DNA of 64,000 nucleotides from Exophiala sp. HKRS030 (GCA_023897205.1 JAHWDD010000011.1:558001-622000), one strand, 5' to 3'. Numbered from the stretch's first letter, positions 11,332 to 22,166 are shown. Notes: a model not told the origin generated them from the letters alone. Translations and numbers: made by a program.

Positions 11332-13204
11332 CTAGTCCTCTTGGGCATTCACCTTAGCAAGCGGGGCCTTGATAACCTCCCACTGCTCCCATCGAATTTT
11401 GCTCAACATCCTCCTAAATTGCCACCAAGTCCACGGCATAGTATAAGTGTTCCATCCCGCATCGTTCTTGTAATATGTAACGCAGTCAGGCCGCGCCCAA
11501 ACGAAAGTTCCTGACTGACCACGTTGCACCTCATCGTTGTACTGTCGCTCAATCTCCAGCTTTGGATGTACTGCGAGCTTTATGCCTTTTCGAGCTTGCA
11601 ACACCGCTTCTTTGATGAACTTTGCAGCCAGTCGTCCTTGTTGCTCCCAATTATCCTGCTGTGAGGACCAGACATGAGCTGAATTGGGTCCGAAGCAATA
11701 GAACATATTCGGAAATTGGTTGGATGCTAGACCGTACAAAGCCTCAGGGTGGGCATTCCACTTCTTCTGTAGGTCTAGGCCATTTAGCCCTATAACCTTC
11801 TCGTGCTCAAGAAATTGTGCAACGTTGAAGCCTGTTCCGAAGATAATAACATCGTACTTGCGCTCAACCTCTTCTCCCGTCTCTTTGTCAGTAGACACGA
11901 CACCATCCTCACTGTAGCGAACCAGGTTCTCTCTGAGGACTGTACAATTAGTTTTTGCCAGGGAGGAGTAGAAATTATCTAGCCTCAAAGGTCTCTTGCA
12001 ATAATCTATGAGCGGTGTGTCAGTATTCAATTGCGAACATTGTGATCAAGCATCTCACATTTAGAATAGGGACGGACTTTCTCACGAAGCACTGGATCCG
12101 CGATTTGAGATTCCATAAACTTGACGGCTTGTTTGGTCATTGCATCGTTTAGTGGATCTCCGTCTGTGGCCATTTTACGGCCATATCTCATCATTCGAAG
12201 GTTCATGCGCATACGGATGAACCAAGCGAAAAGCGGAATCCATTTGATGGCGAACTGAAACAACCTACAGCAACATCAGCATTATCCCCTACAACTGTCA
12301 ATGGAACATACCATGAGTAAGCAAAATCGTTTCTGGCAACACAAACCGGGGGAGTGCGCATATATACAGTGAGACTTTTGGTTTTGTCAACGATCTCGGG
12401 GATGATTTGGGCTGCACTAGGTCCACAGCCGATGATTGCCACCTTCTTCCCGGTTAAGTCGTAGTTTTGGTTCCAGTGTGCAGTATGCCAGATGATGCCC
12501 TTGTAATTCTCTCGCCCTGGTGTATTTCCCCATTTGGGTCTGTCCAAGGAACCAATGCATTGGCAGACGAAGTCGGCCGTCCAGTGCTCGTTCTCCCCAG
12601 TACTCTTGTTCAGCACACCAAGATGCCATATCATGTGTTCTGCATCCCAAGTGCAATACTTGACTAGACTTTGAAACCGAGTACAGTTGTCAAGATGATA
12701 TTTGAGCGCAAAGCGAGTGTAATAGTCCTCGATTTCCGCTCTCTTCGCGTAAAAATGAGTGTAATCTAGATATGTTAGCTTACACAGCAGACATGCACCG
12801 TTAGAACACTTACTCCTATTGATATAGTACGAAGTAGTGTAGATCATAGCAGGTACATCACATGCGCATCCCGGATATTTATTTTTTTGCCATACACCCC
12901 CGTATCCCCCAAGTGCGTCAAAGATCTGTATGTCTTGATGGCCGACGTAACCATCTTGAATCAGAATAGACGCTTGTTGGATGCCATTGATACCTGCCCC
13001 AACGATGACAACCTTCTTGCGTCTTTCGAGGGGCACCGATGCGGCTGGAGCAAACTGTGCTTCCTTCTGTCCATCTTGGCTAAAACCCGTGAAGGCACCA
13101 TATTCGTCTCCATCTACTGTTCCAGAGTCGAAAGTTTTTACTGGTTGTGGCACAGTTGCTGTACTTGCTGTGCCAGTCACAGCTTCTGCATCTTCCGCGT
13201 GCAT
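11332..13204 (-). CDS. Baeyer-Villiger-type flavin monooxygenase
   Basis: Four exons (13204-12814, 12765-12312, 12264-12059, 12005-11332) join to 574 aa. The first Rossmann motif is GAGINGIQ and the second is GCGPSAAQ. Between them, at about residues 217-228, lies YKGIIWHTAHWN, which matches the Baeyer-Villiger fingerprint FxGxxxHxxxW. GGYGGVWQKNKYPGCACDVP is the expected FAD loop, and FGTGFNVAQF is the late conserved segment. Such enzymes insert oxygen next to a ketone to form an ester or lactone, using NADPH and O2. A 35-residue N-terminal extension precedes the fold. The first intron (12766-12813) is 48 nt, a multiple of three without a stop, so retention would insert 16 residues in frame. 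Intron removal rests on splice sites and on restoring the NYTHFY segment of the family. Confidence 0.93.
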
Positions 13205-13768
13205 AATCAGGTCGTCTTGTCTTCAGGAATGAGTTTATTTCTTTCTAAAGCCTTCCGCACTGGCTGCTTCAGACACTAGGCCGGCAGTCGTGAAGTATTC
13301 GGTCTTCGTCTTGATCGTCTGAGTTGCCCAACTATATTCAAATAATCGCTCCTAACAAAAGTGGTAAGCATGAGTCTCATTCTAGTATGTCAGTGGCTTT
13401 TGCTGTAAATTAACGGCCAGCACCAACGCTGTCTCCACAGTATCGATTCACTAGTGTCCGGAGCGCATCTTGAAAAGTTACAGAGCGGAGTACACGTAGC
13501 GTGGCAAGTCCGAGTCCGAGACCACTTTCTTCCCGGATAACGTCCGCATTCCCGAGGTTACTTCCCCAGACCTTCAATGCAACGAATTATGGTGCTCAAC
13601 TGCTTCGGAGTGGTTGTTTCCTTAGTACTCAAAGTTGGCACAGCACGCTGGGGCCCCGGATTCCCCAGGAGAGCCCCTGGTCTACAAAAGGAGGGAGAGT
13701 GCTCTATGAGAAGAGCTTTCAGGAGATTCTTTGAGCATATTCTTAATATTAGAAAACCTAACTTGAAA
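13205..13768. promoter_or_regulatory. Divergent promoter between BVMO and MFS carrier
   Basis: This 564-bp divergent spacer is rich in CGG/CCG triplets. CCGGA occurs at 13458-13462, and further CCGGA or CGGAG sites lie near 13535, 13605 and 13655, with a doubled GTCCGAGTCCGAG near 13508. An open frame at 13577-13768 leads into the carrier, so the true carrier start could lie further left than 13769. Confidence 0.4.
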
Positions 13769-15668
13769 ATGAAGCTACTGGCTCTCCACGAAATTGAGTA
13801 CAGCCATGGCACCGTACACCTGATATCCGGTATGACAACACCCTGGGAATAATTTCGTTCTTCTCACCATACAACAGGCAGTACGAATGCGAAGCATAAG
13901 AAAGGTACATCTATCGTGTTAGTGCCTCAACCTACGAACGACCCAAATGACCCTCTGGTACGTCTTCTCGTTGGCTAGGGTGTGTGCCAATCTGAGTAAA
14001 CATATAGAACTGGCCATATGCCAAACGAGTGGCTGCTTTCTGGTCTGTACTGTGGTTGTCAGGCCTGTGCAACTTCTGCATCACTGGCCTGGCTCCAGGC
14101 TTTGAACAAATCATACCTGAGTTCAACATCAGTGTTACGCAGGCTACCTGGCTAATCTCGGCATGTCTGCTGGGCGAATTCATGGGCTGCTACACTATAG
14201 CGCCTTTTGCGACTAAGTTCGGGAAGCGCCCGGTATGGTTAATCATCGGAGTCGTCTTCTTCTTTTGCAACCTGTGGGCATCTGTTGCAAAATCCTATGT
14301 TTCCCTACTGCTGGCGAGGTTTTTTGCGTCTTGGGCAAGTAAGTCACATTGCATAATCACAACCTGAAATCCCTGTTTGAAATGATTTAGTCTAAGTTCT
14401 CATCTAGGCGGGACTAGCGAGCCTCTCAGCGTAGATACTCTTCACGATCTCTTTTTCTTGCATGAGAGAGGGACACACGCAGGCGTCCAAGGTATCTGGC
14501 TCAGCTGGGGTAGCTCATTGGCTCCAGTCATCTGTGGCTATTTGATCGAGCGAAAAGGATGGCGTTGGTATCATTGGCTGACTACCATCATGGCTGGAGT
14601 TGATCTCATACTAATCTTCTGCCTCACCCCAGAGACGCAATATACTCGGGATCTACATACAGCTCTTGACTCGGTTGGTCCTAATGATGAAGATCCCGAT
14701 CAGATGCCCCCGGAAGTTGATCGAACAGATGACATGAAGCCAGAATCTAACCTCGAGAATGCGGAAATCTGCGCGAATGAAACTATATCTCCTCAAAAGA
14801 AGACATGGGTGCAAGAATTGAAGCCATGGTCTCCGGTTCAGAAAGATGTAAACTTGATCGGCTCATTCGTACGGCCTTGGGCAACTTGGTGCTACCCAAG
14901 TGTCGTCTGGTCCGTTTTATCTTTCTCGATCCATGTGACTGCGTATGTATACCATCGAAATCGAGTTTAGGATATCCACACCTTGTCTGAGAATGTGGCT
15001 AACTCTGCACAGAGTGGTGGTTTTGATTACTACAATCCCCGTCTACTTCAGTGCTCCTCCCTACAATTTTGGAGCAGGACAGCAAGGTTTAGTCTTCCTT
15101 AGCTCCTGCATTGGGAATGCTTTCGGTTCAATATTCTGCGGCTACGTCAATGACAAGGTTAGTCAATGGTCGACCCGTCGAAACAATGGTGTGTTCGAGC
15201 CAGAAATGCGACTACCTCCTGTTATTTTCCCAGCCGTACTTGTGCCTGTTGGGCTCATAATGTTCGGGGTTGGGGTCAACAATGGTATTCACTGGATTGT
15301 GCCGGTGATTGGAGTGGGCCTTGTCGGCATTGCACTCACTGGAATCGGCTCGATAATCCAACCTTATCTCATGGACAGCTACACGCCCGTACTCTTTGAT
15401 TGTCTGGTGGTGAGTACCTTCAGTATCAATAGCTTGTCATGCGACAGCCTACTAATGCCTCTGGTAGACTTTCAACGGTTTCAAGAACCTTGTGTCGTTT
15501 GCGATAGGATTCGCAGTTGTTCCCTGGCTGGAACAGAATGGTGTTGTCACCGTGTTCTGTATTCTTGCTGCGCTGGTGTTGGCCATTGACGCAGCAGTTG
15601 TCACTATATACCTTTACGGGAAGAAACTCCGACAACGCGATTCTCGACTGAAGATATTCCTTTTCTGA
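13769..15668 (+). CDS. MFS transporter, DHA-type multidrug/metabolite carrier
   Basis: Six exons (13769-13829, 13878-13957, 14008-14338, 14408-14942, 15013-15409, 15468-15668) close in frame to 534 aa. The N-terminal tail GTVHLI leads into VPQPTNDPNDPLNWP, the diagnostic motif before TM1 of fungal drug:H+ antiporter-like carriers. Later come RFFASWASGTSEP, the HERGTHAGVQG loop and MDSYTP. About 12 membrane segments surround a long acidic central loop. It probably moves a substrate or product of the surrounding pathway across the plasma membrane; direction and cargo are unknown. I chose the ATG at 13769 because the GTVHLI tail begins soon after it. An upstream in-frame ATG at about 13706 is also possible. 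The gene shares its promoter with the BVMO and converges on an SDR. Confidence 0.88.
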
Positions 15669-15983
15669 CAAGGTCACGATAATTTGTCATGATTACCGAC
15701 ATGATCACAGTATACAAAGGCGCTATCTCAGAAACTATAAGCAATTGAGGATAATCTGCAGTTGATCACAACTGATAGTCGAACAAGGCATTGAAGGACC
15801 GTGCGTTCAAGAATGTTAAATTTTGATCATTTCTGTCATTTCTAATTCATACCATACCAAAAGGACCTCGCTTTGCGATGGTGTAAGATTCTCTTGGAAG
15901 AAGTAATGCCAGGGAATCCAATGGATGCTCGAGGACTCTATTGAAAATCTCAGTTATCTTGCAACGTGAATCAGAGACGCAAT

Positions 15984-16881
15984 TCAAGGCATCACAAATC
16001 CTCCGTTGACAGGAATGCAAGCACCTGTTATCCATCCACTCCTTTTCTCACACAGAAAAGCAATTAGATATGCAATTTCCGAGGGCTCAGCCATCCTTGG
16101 TCCCATCGGTGTCGCGTCAAGCATAGGTTGAATCTTTTCCAAAAACTTTGGGCCAGCATGATTAAAGCCATGTGTATTCGTGGGCCCTGGCTGTACCGCG
16201 TTTACAGTGCAGCGAAATCGTGGCCCCATCTCCCTGTAAGATAATTAGTCGTGACTGATTATAAGAGCTTCGACCACGCAACTGTTACTCACAATGCCCA
16301 GCATCGAGTAAAAGATTCCACCATAGATTTCGTACCGTTGTAAATGGTCGACCCTACGTATCCCTGGCGAGCGCCAACACTGCTCACGTTGACTATCCGA
16401 CTCTCTTGGGCCAGGTGAGGCAACACTGCTTTAGTGAGGATCAACATACCCCTGACATTGAGGTTCACTTGGGAATCCCATTGATCCATTTCAACGTCGC
16501 CCAGAGGTCGCATTATAGCGATGCCGGCATTGTTAATTAAAATGTCCACTTTCCGGCCAGTCAGACGAAGAGTCTCATCCACGAGAACTTGAGGCCCATC
16601 GAGGGTAGATAGATCGGCCTCGATTGCTAAACACTGTTCAGCTGCCACGGCTTTGGTACTTTTAATTTGTGCTAGCACGTTCTCCGCATCACTCTTCTGA
16701 TCAGGCCAGGGATAGTTTACAACGACAAGAGCTCCCCTGCGCAAATACTTTTAGTCTTTGTTTTGCAGTGCACGGGTAGTATTCACCTAGAAGCCAGCTC
16801 TATGCAAGTTGCAGCGCCAATCCCCCTGGCACTTCCACTCACGACTGCCAACTTTCCTTGCAAAGTTTGCTCGACTGCCAT
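15984..16881 (-). CDS. Short-chain dehydrogenase/reductase (SDR) 1
   Basis: Three exons (16881-16787, 16736-16293, 16233-15984) give 262 aa, the classical SDR length. The cofactor motif is GSARGIG near residue 17, NNAGIAIMRPL follows the central strand, and the catalytic Ser sits in NVSSVGARQG. The YNGTK pentad places the catalytic Tyr at about 164 and Lys at about 168. The C-terminus ends ACIPVNGGFVMP, the usual closing strand of the 3-oxoacyl-ACP reductase-like group. Asn-Tyr-Pro after the second strand suggests NADP rather than NAD, as an inference. The gene converges on the MFS carrier, leaving 315 bp with no other feature, and diverges from the cluster regulator. In context it could interconvert an alcohol made by the P450 and a ketone for the BVMO. 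Confidence 0.92.
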
Positions 16882-17384
16882 CTTACAAAATGCAATCTCT
16901 ACCTTACTCCCATGCAGATGTTGCTCACACAGCGATTCATATACGTGGAGCGAATCTTTTAACGATGATTTTCGCCAAGCACCACCCAAACTCCGTATTG
17001 CTGTCGCCAGGATTCCCGAAAGCCATGTTCAAGCTTTCTCAATGAACTTCTATTGCCGGAGTCCGGGAAGACCACACTAGGCGCTGGAGCGGCCACCTTC
17101 AAGACCCGAAGTTCCTGGGGTGTTGGGAGTCGCCGGATACTCGGGTGCTGGTTACGGGACAGGCGGGGGATTTGAAGCTAGAAAGGCACTAACCCCAAGC
17201 CTTGGCGATGCCGGACGGCCCCCCGGTCGTGGCACATCTCAGACATCTTCTTGATTATCGCTTCGAGTCATGCGTGTCATGCGTGCATCGTACTCGAGAA
17301 CGCGGGACTGCCATTTCACGTTGTTCACTCGAGCATCTGCCTAAAGATTCATCTGTTAAAGTCATCACGGCGGACCCCGGAGCC
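16882..17384. promoter_or_regulatory. Divergent promoter between SDR 1 and the cluster regulator
   Basis: This region of about 500 bp carries GCCGGAGTCCGGGAAG at 17055-17070, an overlapping pair of CCGGA-like sites, and GCCGGATACTCGGG at 17132-17145. These are the densest CCGGA signals in the block, and they stand in front of the regulator itself, which would allow autoregulation. The regulator's frame is open back to an ATG at 17208. Confidence 0.45.
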
Positions 17385-19868
17385 ATGAATTTCACTGAGG
17401 ATTCGTCCTGGCGGTATGCGCGGTATCATTGCTCAACATGCTCGCGCCCGTTTGACCGCAAAGACACTCTTGCAAGGCATATGCAGGTCCACAACCGACG
17501 AGACAATGCAGAGAAAACCCGGCGAAAAGCCTGTATCTCGTGTTGCCGATCAAAGACTCGTTGCAGTGGTGAGCGACCTAAGTGTGCATCATGTGCACGG
17601 CGCGGCATAGACTGCGTTTACGAAGGTCGCGCAAGAAATCAGCAACAGGCGGAAAGAAATCAGTTTTCACCGCCAACTAGGCAGCCTGACGAGGCTAGAT
17701 CACTCTCTTGTGAGGGCGACTGCGCTAAGAATGTATCAATATTGAATTCCAACTCACCCATGCCACCTTCTCAATCCCCAGACAGCAGCCTTGCCCAAGT
17801 CTGTATACCTGCAGTCAGTGGCTCCTGTTATGTTGCAAACGAGGCTGCGACCTTGGATGCAACACCAGGTCTACAACCTCAAGCTCCCTTGGAGAACTTA
17901 TTGTACACGACTTTTGATGACATGGATTTCAATTCGAATCTTGATTGGATGCTGGATGAGAGCGACACCGGCAATAACCTTTTCAGTCCATCCGACATTT
18001 TTGGTTACTCTGCTTCCAGTGACACCCAATGTTTTCAGTCATTCCTGATCTCGGCATCCCAGACAGCAGTCTCATCACCGAGGCACTTTGACGTTGTCGA
18101 CAGTCATATGAACACTCCAGATCAAGCCCTGGGAGGGCTTCTAACACCTCAACCACAAGAGACTTGCTACACAGGGGACCCATGGCCCGTGGAAACACCG
18201 AGACCGCCGCAAAGACAGATTTCACTTCCGGCGCTGGGACCGCAGGGTTTTGCAAATCGCGCAATCACTCGCTTCTCATCAATAACGGCTGTGGACACAA
18301 GAACCTGGCATGGACTCCAAAAATGCCTCATGCTGCCATTTGAGCACAACAGGTTCCAATCCCTTGATATTGCGCAGTTCCCTGCGAAAGAAATGCTTGA
18401 TGACTGTATTGACCTTTTTTTCGCACACTTTCATCCAATGCTCGATGTTGTCCACCAGCCCACATTCGATCCTTCAAAAGACTTGGTGGTCACATTGTCC
18501 ATTATCAGTGTTGGTGCTTGCTACTCAGATTTTAGTGGTGCCAAACTGTTCTCCATTGCGCTATCGGAGTTGGTCCGAAAACTACTGGTCTTTATGGCTG
18601 AGTCAGACCGCCGATTTGTCCGAACTCGATCTTATGTTACTGCTCAACTCTTGCAAGGAACTCATGGTTACTGTAGTGGGAGCGAGCGGCTTTTTGAACT
18701 CAGCGAGTCATGCCGTGGTACCATCACTCATCATGCCAAGTGTATGGGGCTCTTTCGAGCTGATAATCCTGAGAATCCAAAGCCTGGAAAAACTCTTGAC
18801 GAAACATGGAGAGCCTGGGTTGACGCGGAGGGTCTTCGCCGATTGGGCTGGGCCGTGTACAAATATGATGCTTCAGTAGCCTATCTACACAACAATCGGC
18901 CATTCTTGAGCACAGGCGATGTAAACCTGCCGCTACCAGCATCAGTTGAACACTGGGGTGCCGAGTCGGGTCAAGCATGGGCAGCACTCCACCCCTGGTC
19001 ACAGGTGTGTCCTTCCAGCCCACGACTGCGTCCTACCATTCGATCCTTTTTCGACAACACGCAAAGGCCATTAGAGAATATTGTAGTTGAAGAACATATC
19101 TTCCTGATTACCCTGACTTTGGTTCGGATGCTGTGGACACTTAAGGAGATCCGCTCATCCCCTATTAACGACCTTGTGTCGCCTCCAGTGTACGACAATG
19201 GCCGTCAGACCCTTCTGCAAGCGCTTGACGGCATGATGGTGTCCGTTGTGCCTTTCTCAAAGCTCCATACCAAAGCGGAGATTGATCGTGTGGTGCATCG
19301 AATGCAACTCATCCATGTGGCTCATCTATATGGGGCAGGAGACTTGATGAACTGGCTCTGGCCATCCCTTCGGGACGGCCCGGAAGCAGAAAATGCCAGA
19401 GAGCGCATGAGACAATGGAGCAATGAAGACATGCAAAGAAGTCGAAATGTGGTATACCATTGTGCTCAGTTGCTGGGGTTGATCCGGCATTACCCGAATA
19501 ATATGCCATTCGAGGTGTTCTTGATATTTCATGCCGGCGTGGTGCTTTCATGCATAGTGCCGCTACTCGAAGCCGAAATGTTTCGAGAACGAACAACTGT
19601 TCTGCATCTTGATCAACTTGACTCCGGAGATGAGCTTTTGTTCAAACGGCACGATGATTGGGTCAAAAACGGCGGCAATACTCAGCTATGCCTGACTGGT
19701 GTTCCTTCCTTATGCTCTGCAGGCGCTCGGCGAGCCATCCTCGATCAAACAGCTTTACTGCTGCGGCGCCAGAAGGTGTGGGGCATGGCACGTAATTTAA
19801 CGAAGGTAGTCCTTTCTCTAGGAGCCCGAAGTGCAGAGATGCAAGCTCCAGAGGAGCAGTTGATTTGA
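17385..19868 (+). CDS. Transcription factor with C2H2 plus Zn2Cys6 DNA-binding domains
   Basis: Intronless, 827 aa from the ATG at 17385. The frame is open upstream to an ATG at 17208, but those 59 residues look like translated non-coding DNA. A C2H2 finger (Cys16, Cys19, His32, His36) is followed at once by a Zn2Cys6 cluster (Cys50, 53, 60, 67, 70, 77; CISCC..KTRC..ERPKCASC..RGIDC). This tandem arrangement is known in a subset of fungal regulators. A low-complexity Ser/Gln/Pro linker leads to a fungal_trans domain around DLFFAHFHPMLDVVHQPTF. It should act in the nucleus on CGG-type sites. Lying in the middle of a nine-gene alternating block and head to head with an SDR, it is the natural pathway-specific regulator. 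Confidence 0.92.
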   Translation: MNFTEDSSWRYARYHCSTCSRPFDRKDTLARHMQVHNRRDNAEKTRRKACISCCRSKTRCSGERPKCASCARRGIDCVYEGRARNQQQAERNQFSPPTRQPDEARSLSCEGDCAKNVSILNSNSPMPPSQSPDSSLAQVCIPAVSGSCYVANEAATLDATPGLQPQAPLENLLYTTFDDMDFNSNLDWMLDESDTGNNLFSPSDIFGYSASSDTQCFQSFLISASQTAVSSPRHFDVVDSHMNTPDQALGGLLTPQPQETCYTGDPWPVETPRPPQRQISLPALGPQGFANRAITRFSSITAVDTRTWHGLQKCLMLPFEHNRFQSLDIAQFPAKEMLDDCIDLFFAHFHPMLDVVHQPTFDPSKDLVVTLSIISVGACYSDFSGAKLFSIALSELVRKLLVFMAESDRRFVRTRSYVTAQLLQGTHGYCSGSERLFELSESCRGTITHHAKCMGLFRADNPENPKPGKTLDETWRAWVDAEGLRRLGWAVYKYDASVAYLHNNRPFLSTGDVNLPLPASVEHWGAESGQAWAALHPWSQVCPSSPRLRPTIRSFFDNTQRPLENIVVEEHIFLITLTLVRMLWTLKEIRSSPINDLVSPPVYDNGRQTLLQALDGMMVSVVPFSKLHTKAEIDRVVHRMQLIHVAHLYGAGDLMNWLWPSLRDGPEAENARERMRQWSNEDMQRSRNVVYHCAQLLGLIRHYPNNMPFEVFLIFHAGVVLSCIVPLLEAEMFRERTTVLHLDQLDSGDELLFKRHDDWVKNGGNTQLCLTGVPSLCSAGARRAILDQTALLLRRQKVWGMARNLTKVVLSLGARSAEMQAPEEQLI

Positions 19869-19938
19869 TGAAAGCTCTTCCTGTGGGATTTTGTTGCTCA
19901 TCTGCAACCCCCACAATGCTTAAATTCATGCTACAGCC

Positions 19939-20914
19939 TTATTCATCGTCTATTCTTGGATCGTTCCAGGATATCACCATTCCATTCAGTACCTTTGGAA
20001 TACCTCGTAGGGCGAGCTTTGCAAACGAGTTGGCGGGCTGTTGTGGCCTGAGCAGTTCTCCTTTGGTATGCAGAGAACTCAACCACTCGTGCTGTTGTGG
20101 GGTCATATTCGACTTGTCTACACTTAGTGTCACAATGATGCTCACTTCCATACAACTTCGCAAAAAGGCGTTCTTACGTTCTTCCCTTGCCTGGCCTTGC
20201 ATTCCCGAGTCGACAATCCCTGGGGTCACGCAAAGGAATCTCACCTGGTCTTCCTCGGTGGGAAGACAACTGCATAAGCAATTCATGGCCGCCTTTGAGC
20301 ATGCATACGGAACCCAGGATGGAAACGGCCGCAATGATACACCCGAAGATGTCATCAAAACCTGACCATTTACTCTTCGTAGGTACGGGAGAGCGAGCTG
20401 GATCTGGAAATTTCAATCATTAGCAAAGCTCTTTAAGTAGTGCTGAGCACTGGCTTCTACTACTCACAGCATGCACAAGTGCAAAAAAGTTTATGTCGAA
20501 GAGATTCTTCCATTCTGCTACTGCTGTTGCCTCGACACGACCAACCGGGCTCAACACGCCAGCATTTAGAATGAGGCAGTCAACTTTTCCCCTCCGGTTA
20601 AGAGCTGTTTCGACCGCCCTTTGACTCACTGATCGGTCCGAAACATCACCTTGGATGACTGTAAGCCTTTCCGAATGCAAGTCTATCAAGGCCTTGAGTT
20701 TTTCCGTGTTGACATCTATGGTAATGACCAGAGAAGTCGCTTCATCATCCAATAAGGTATTGGCAATAGCAAAGCCTATTCCGGCACCTGCACCTGTAAC
20801 TATGCTAATCAATCGGTTGTGAGATACTTTCCTAGAAGTGCCAGGAGATACTCACATTACTTTGCCATTTGCACTATTGAAGCTGCCCAATGGCATTGAG
20901 GAGGAGGAGGCCAT
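19939..20914 (-). CDS. Short-chain dehydrogenase/reductase (SDR) 2
   Basis: Three exons (20914-20856, 20804-20468, 20403-19939) give 286 aa. The cofactor motif follows KVIIVTGAGAGIG, LILNAGVLSP is the NAG loop, Ser152 lies in MTSSGVS, and the YACSK pentad gives Tyr165 and Lys169. The acceptor at 20805 was preferred over a nearby AG because only it restores the KVIIVTG strand. The sequence is well diverged from SDR 1 and resembles the benzil/sepiapterin-reductase-like group, which often acts on carbonyls of small cyclic compounds. Substrate is unknown. It ends 70 bp from the regulator's stop in convergent orientation and diverges from the glyoxalase-like gene. Confidence 0.9.
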
Positions 20915-21437
20915 ATTTCATCAGAAGGAGCAAAGAATCTTCTGTGAGCTCATTCAAGTATCTGCAGTATTAAAGAATCAATTCTGATCTTGCCTCAGTT
21001 AATCAAATACTGCCAGATGAAAAGTCGCCAGAGGCAAAATTATTGTAGCTTTATGTGTGAAGATAGTGCGGTCTAGAATGTGGAAACATATGCTTGTTTT
21101 TATTCCTAGTAAGCATCGCTGAAACGGAGTTGAGATCGAGTCAGTGGCTGCATGGGGACTCGTTCTGTGACAGGAGAGGTTACCGGACCTTCGAGCGGGA
21201 CCTCCGTGCAATACTACGCGAGTGTTGAATTCAAGAGAGTACAACGTACGAAAAGAATGTGGAGCTAGAACCGTGAGCGGACTTCCATGCGGTGGTATCG
21301 GGCAAGAGACATGCTCCATATGAGCCCCAAACGAGAGCACAGGTTCTTTGTGATGGTTGGGAGACATTTTAGCACTCTCAAGACTGTGCCCTCTTGGAAT
21401 GTCACATATACCATAATATGATCAAGAAGTAACCAGG
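20915..21437. promoter_or_regulatory. Divergent promoter between SDR 2 and glyoxalase-like gene
   Basis: This is 523 bp of divergent spacer. One CCGGA lies at 21183-21187 (TTACCGGACC), with AACGGAG near 21122 and CCTCCGTG near 21202. Nothing else stands out. Confidence 0.4.
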
Positions 21438-22166
21438 ATGGAACAAGATACGAACGGACTTGAAGTAGCCCAGGCCAGGGGATCCGATCAGCATCAGCCG
21501 AAACAACACCTATCCCAACACGAATCATTATTGGAGTTGCCACCGGCCCCAGAGCCAGGCACACCTTATATATCACAAACAATCTTGTGCCGGGTACCAG
21601 CTACCAAAGACTACGTATTGAATCATGTCGCTCTTCAGATCGAGTCTCCGGCGTCTTCATTGGCCTTCTACATCGACTTTCTCGGGATGAGCCTGATATT
21701 TGTTGTCAATACTGGACCATTTACTGCTTATTATCTTGGTTATCCCCAGAAGTCCGACGTGTCTCCAGCGGATATGGCTGCAGAAACAGGTGTAAGGTCA
21801 GGACTACTCGAACTCATTTCACTGCATGATAAAGTCGACGACACTCCGGAAACATCGCCGAGCAAGCGACGTGGTTTCGCCCATCTCGGCATCCGTGTGC
21901 CCGACGTGAGTGAGACCTTGAAGCTGGCCAAGGAGAAAGGTTGGAAGGTTATCAAGCATTTAGACAATGTCGAACCTTACGACATGCCTTTACCCGGAAA
22001 GATTCACGGAGCCTGGCAGGCCGGCTTTGACCAGACATTTGCGCAGATAGGATTTCTCGAAGATCCGGATGGGTGAGCATGCTAGTACGCCCCAATATGC
22101 AAAACTGAATGACTGACTCGTAGTAGGAATTCGATTGAGATTCTACCTAGGCAGCTCAAAAGATAA
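21438..22166 (+). CDS. Glyoxalase I-like metalloenzyme (VOC superfamily)
   Basis: Two exons (21438-22072, 22127-22166) with a 54-bp intron give 224 aa. The putative metal-ligand set is complete: His63 (LNHVALQI), Glu125 (GLLELISLH), His149 (FAHLGIRVPDV) and Glu216 (SIEILPRQL). FYIDFLGM and DPDGNSIEI are lactoylglutathione lyase signatures. About 50 hydrophilic residues precede the fold, longer than in typical cytosolic glyoxalase I. The tiny second exon carries the last metal ligand. It may detoxify a 2-oxoaldehyde or act as another VOC enzyme such as an isomerase on a pathway intermediate. It is the last intact gene of the alternating block; decayed genes follow. Confidence 0.88.

Noticed and set aside
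17208..17384. Upstream ATG at 17208 as start of the dual-finger regulator
   Set aside because: The extra 59 residues look unlike protein, and such regulators usually place the C2H2 finger near the N-terminus. The later ATG at 17385 is preferred, but not proven.
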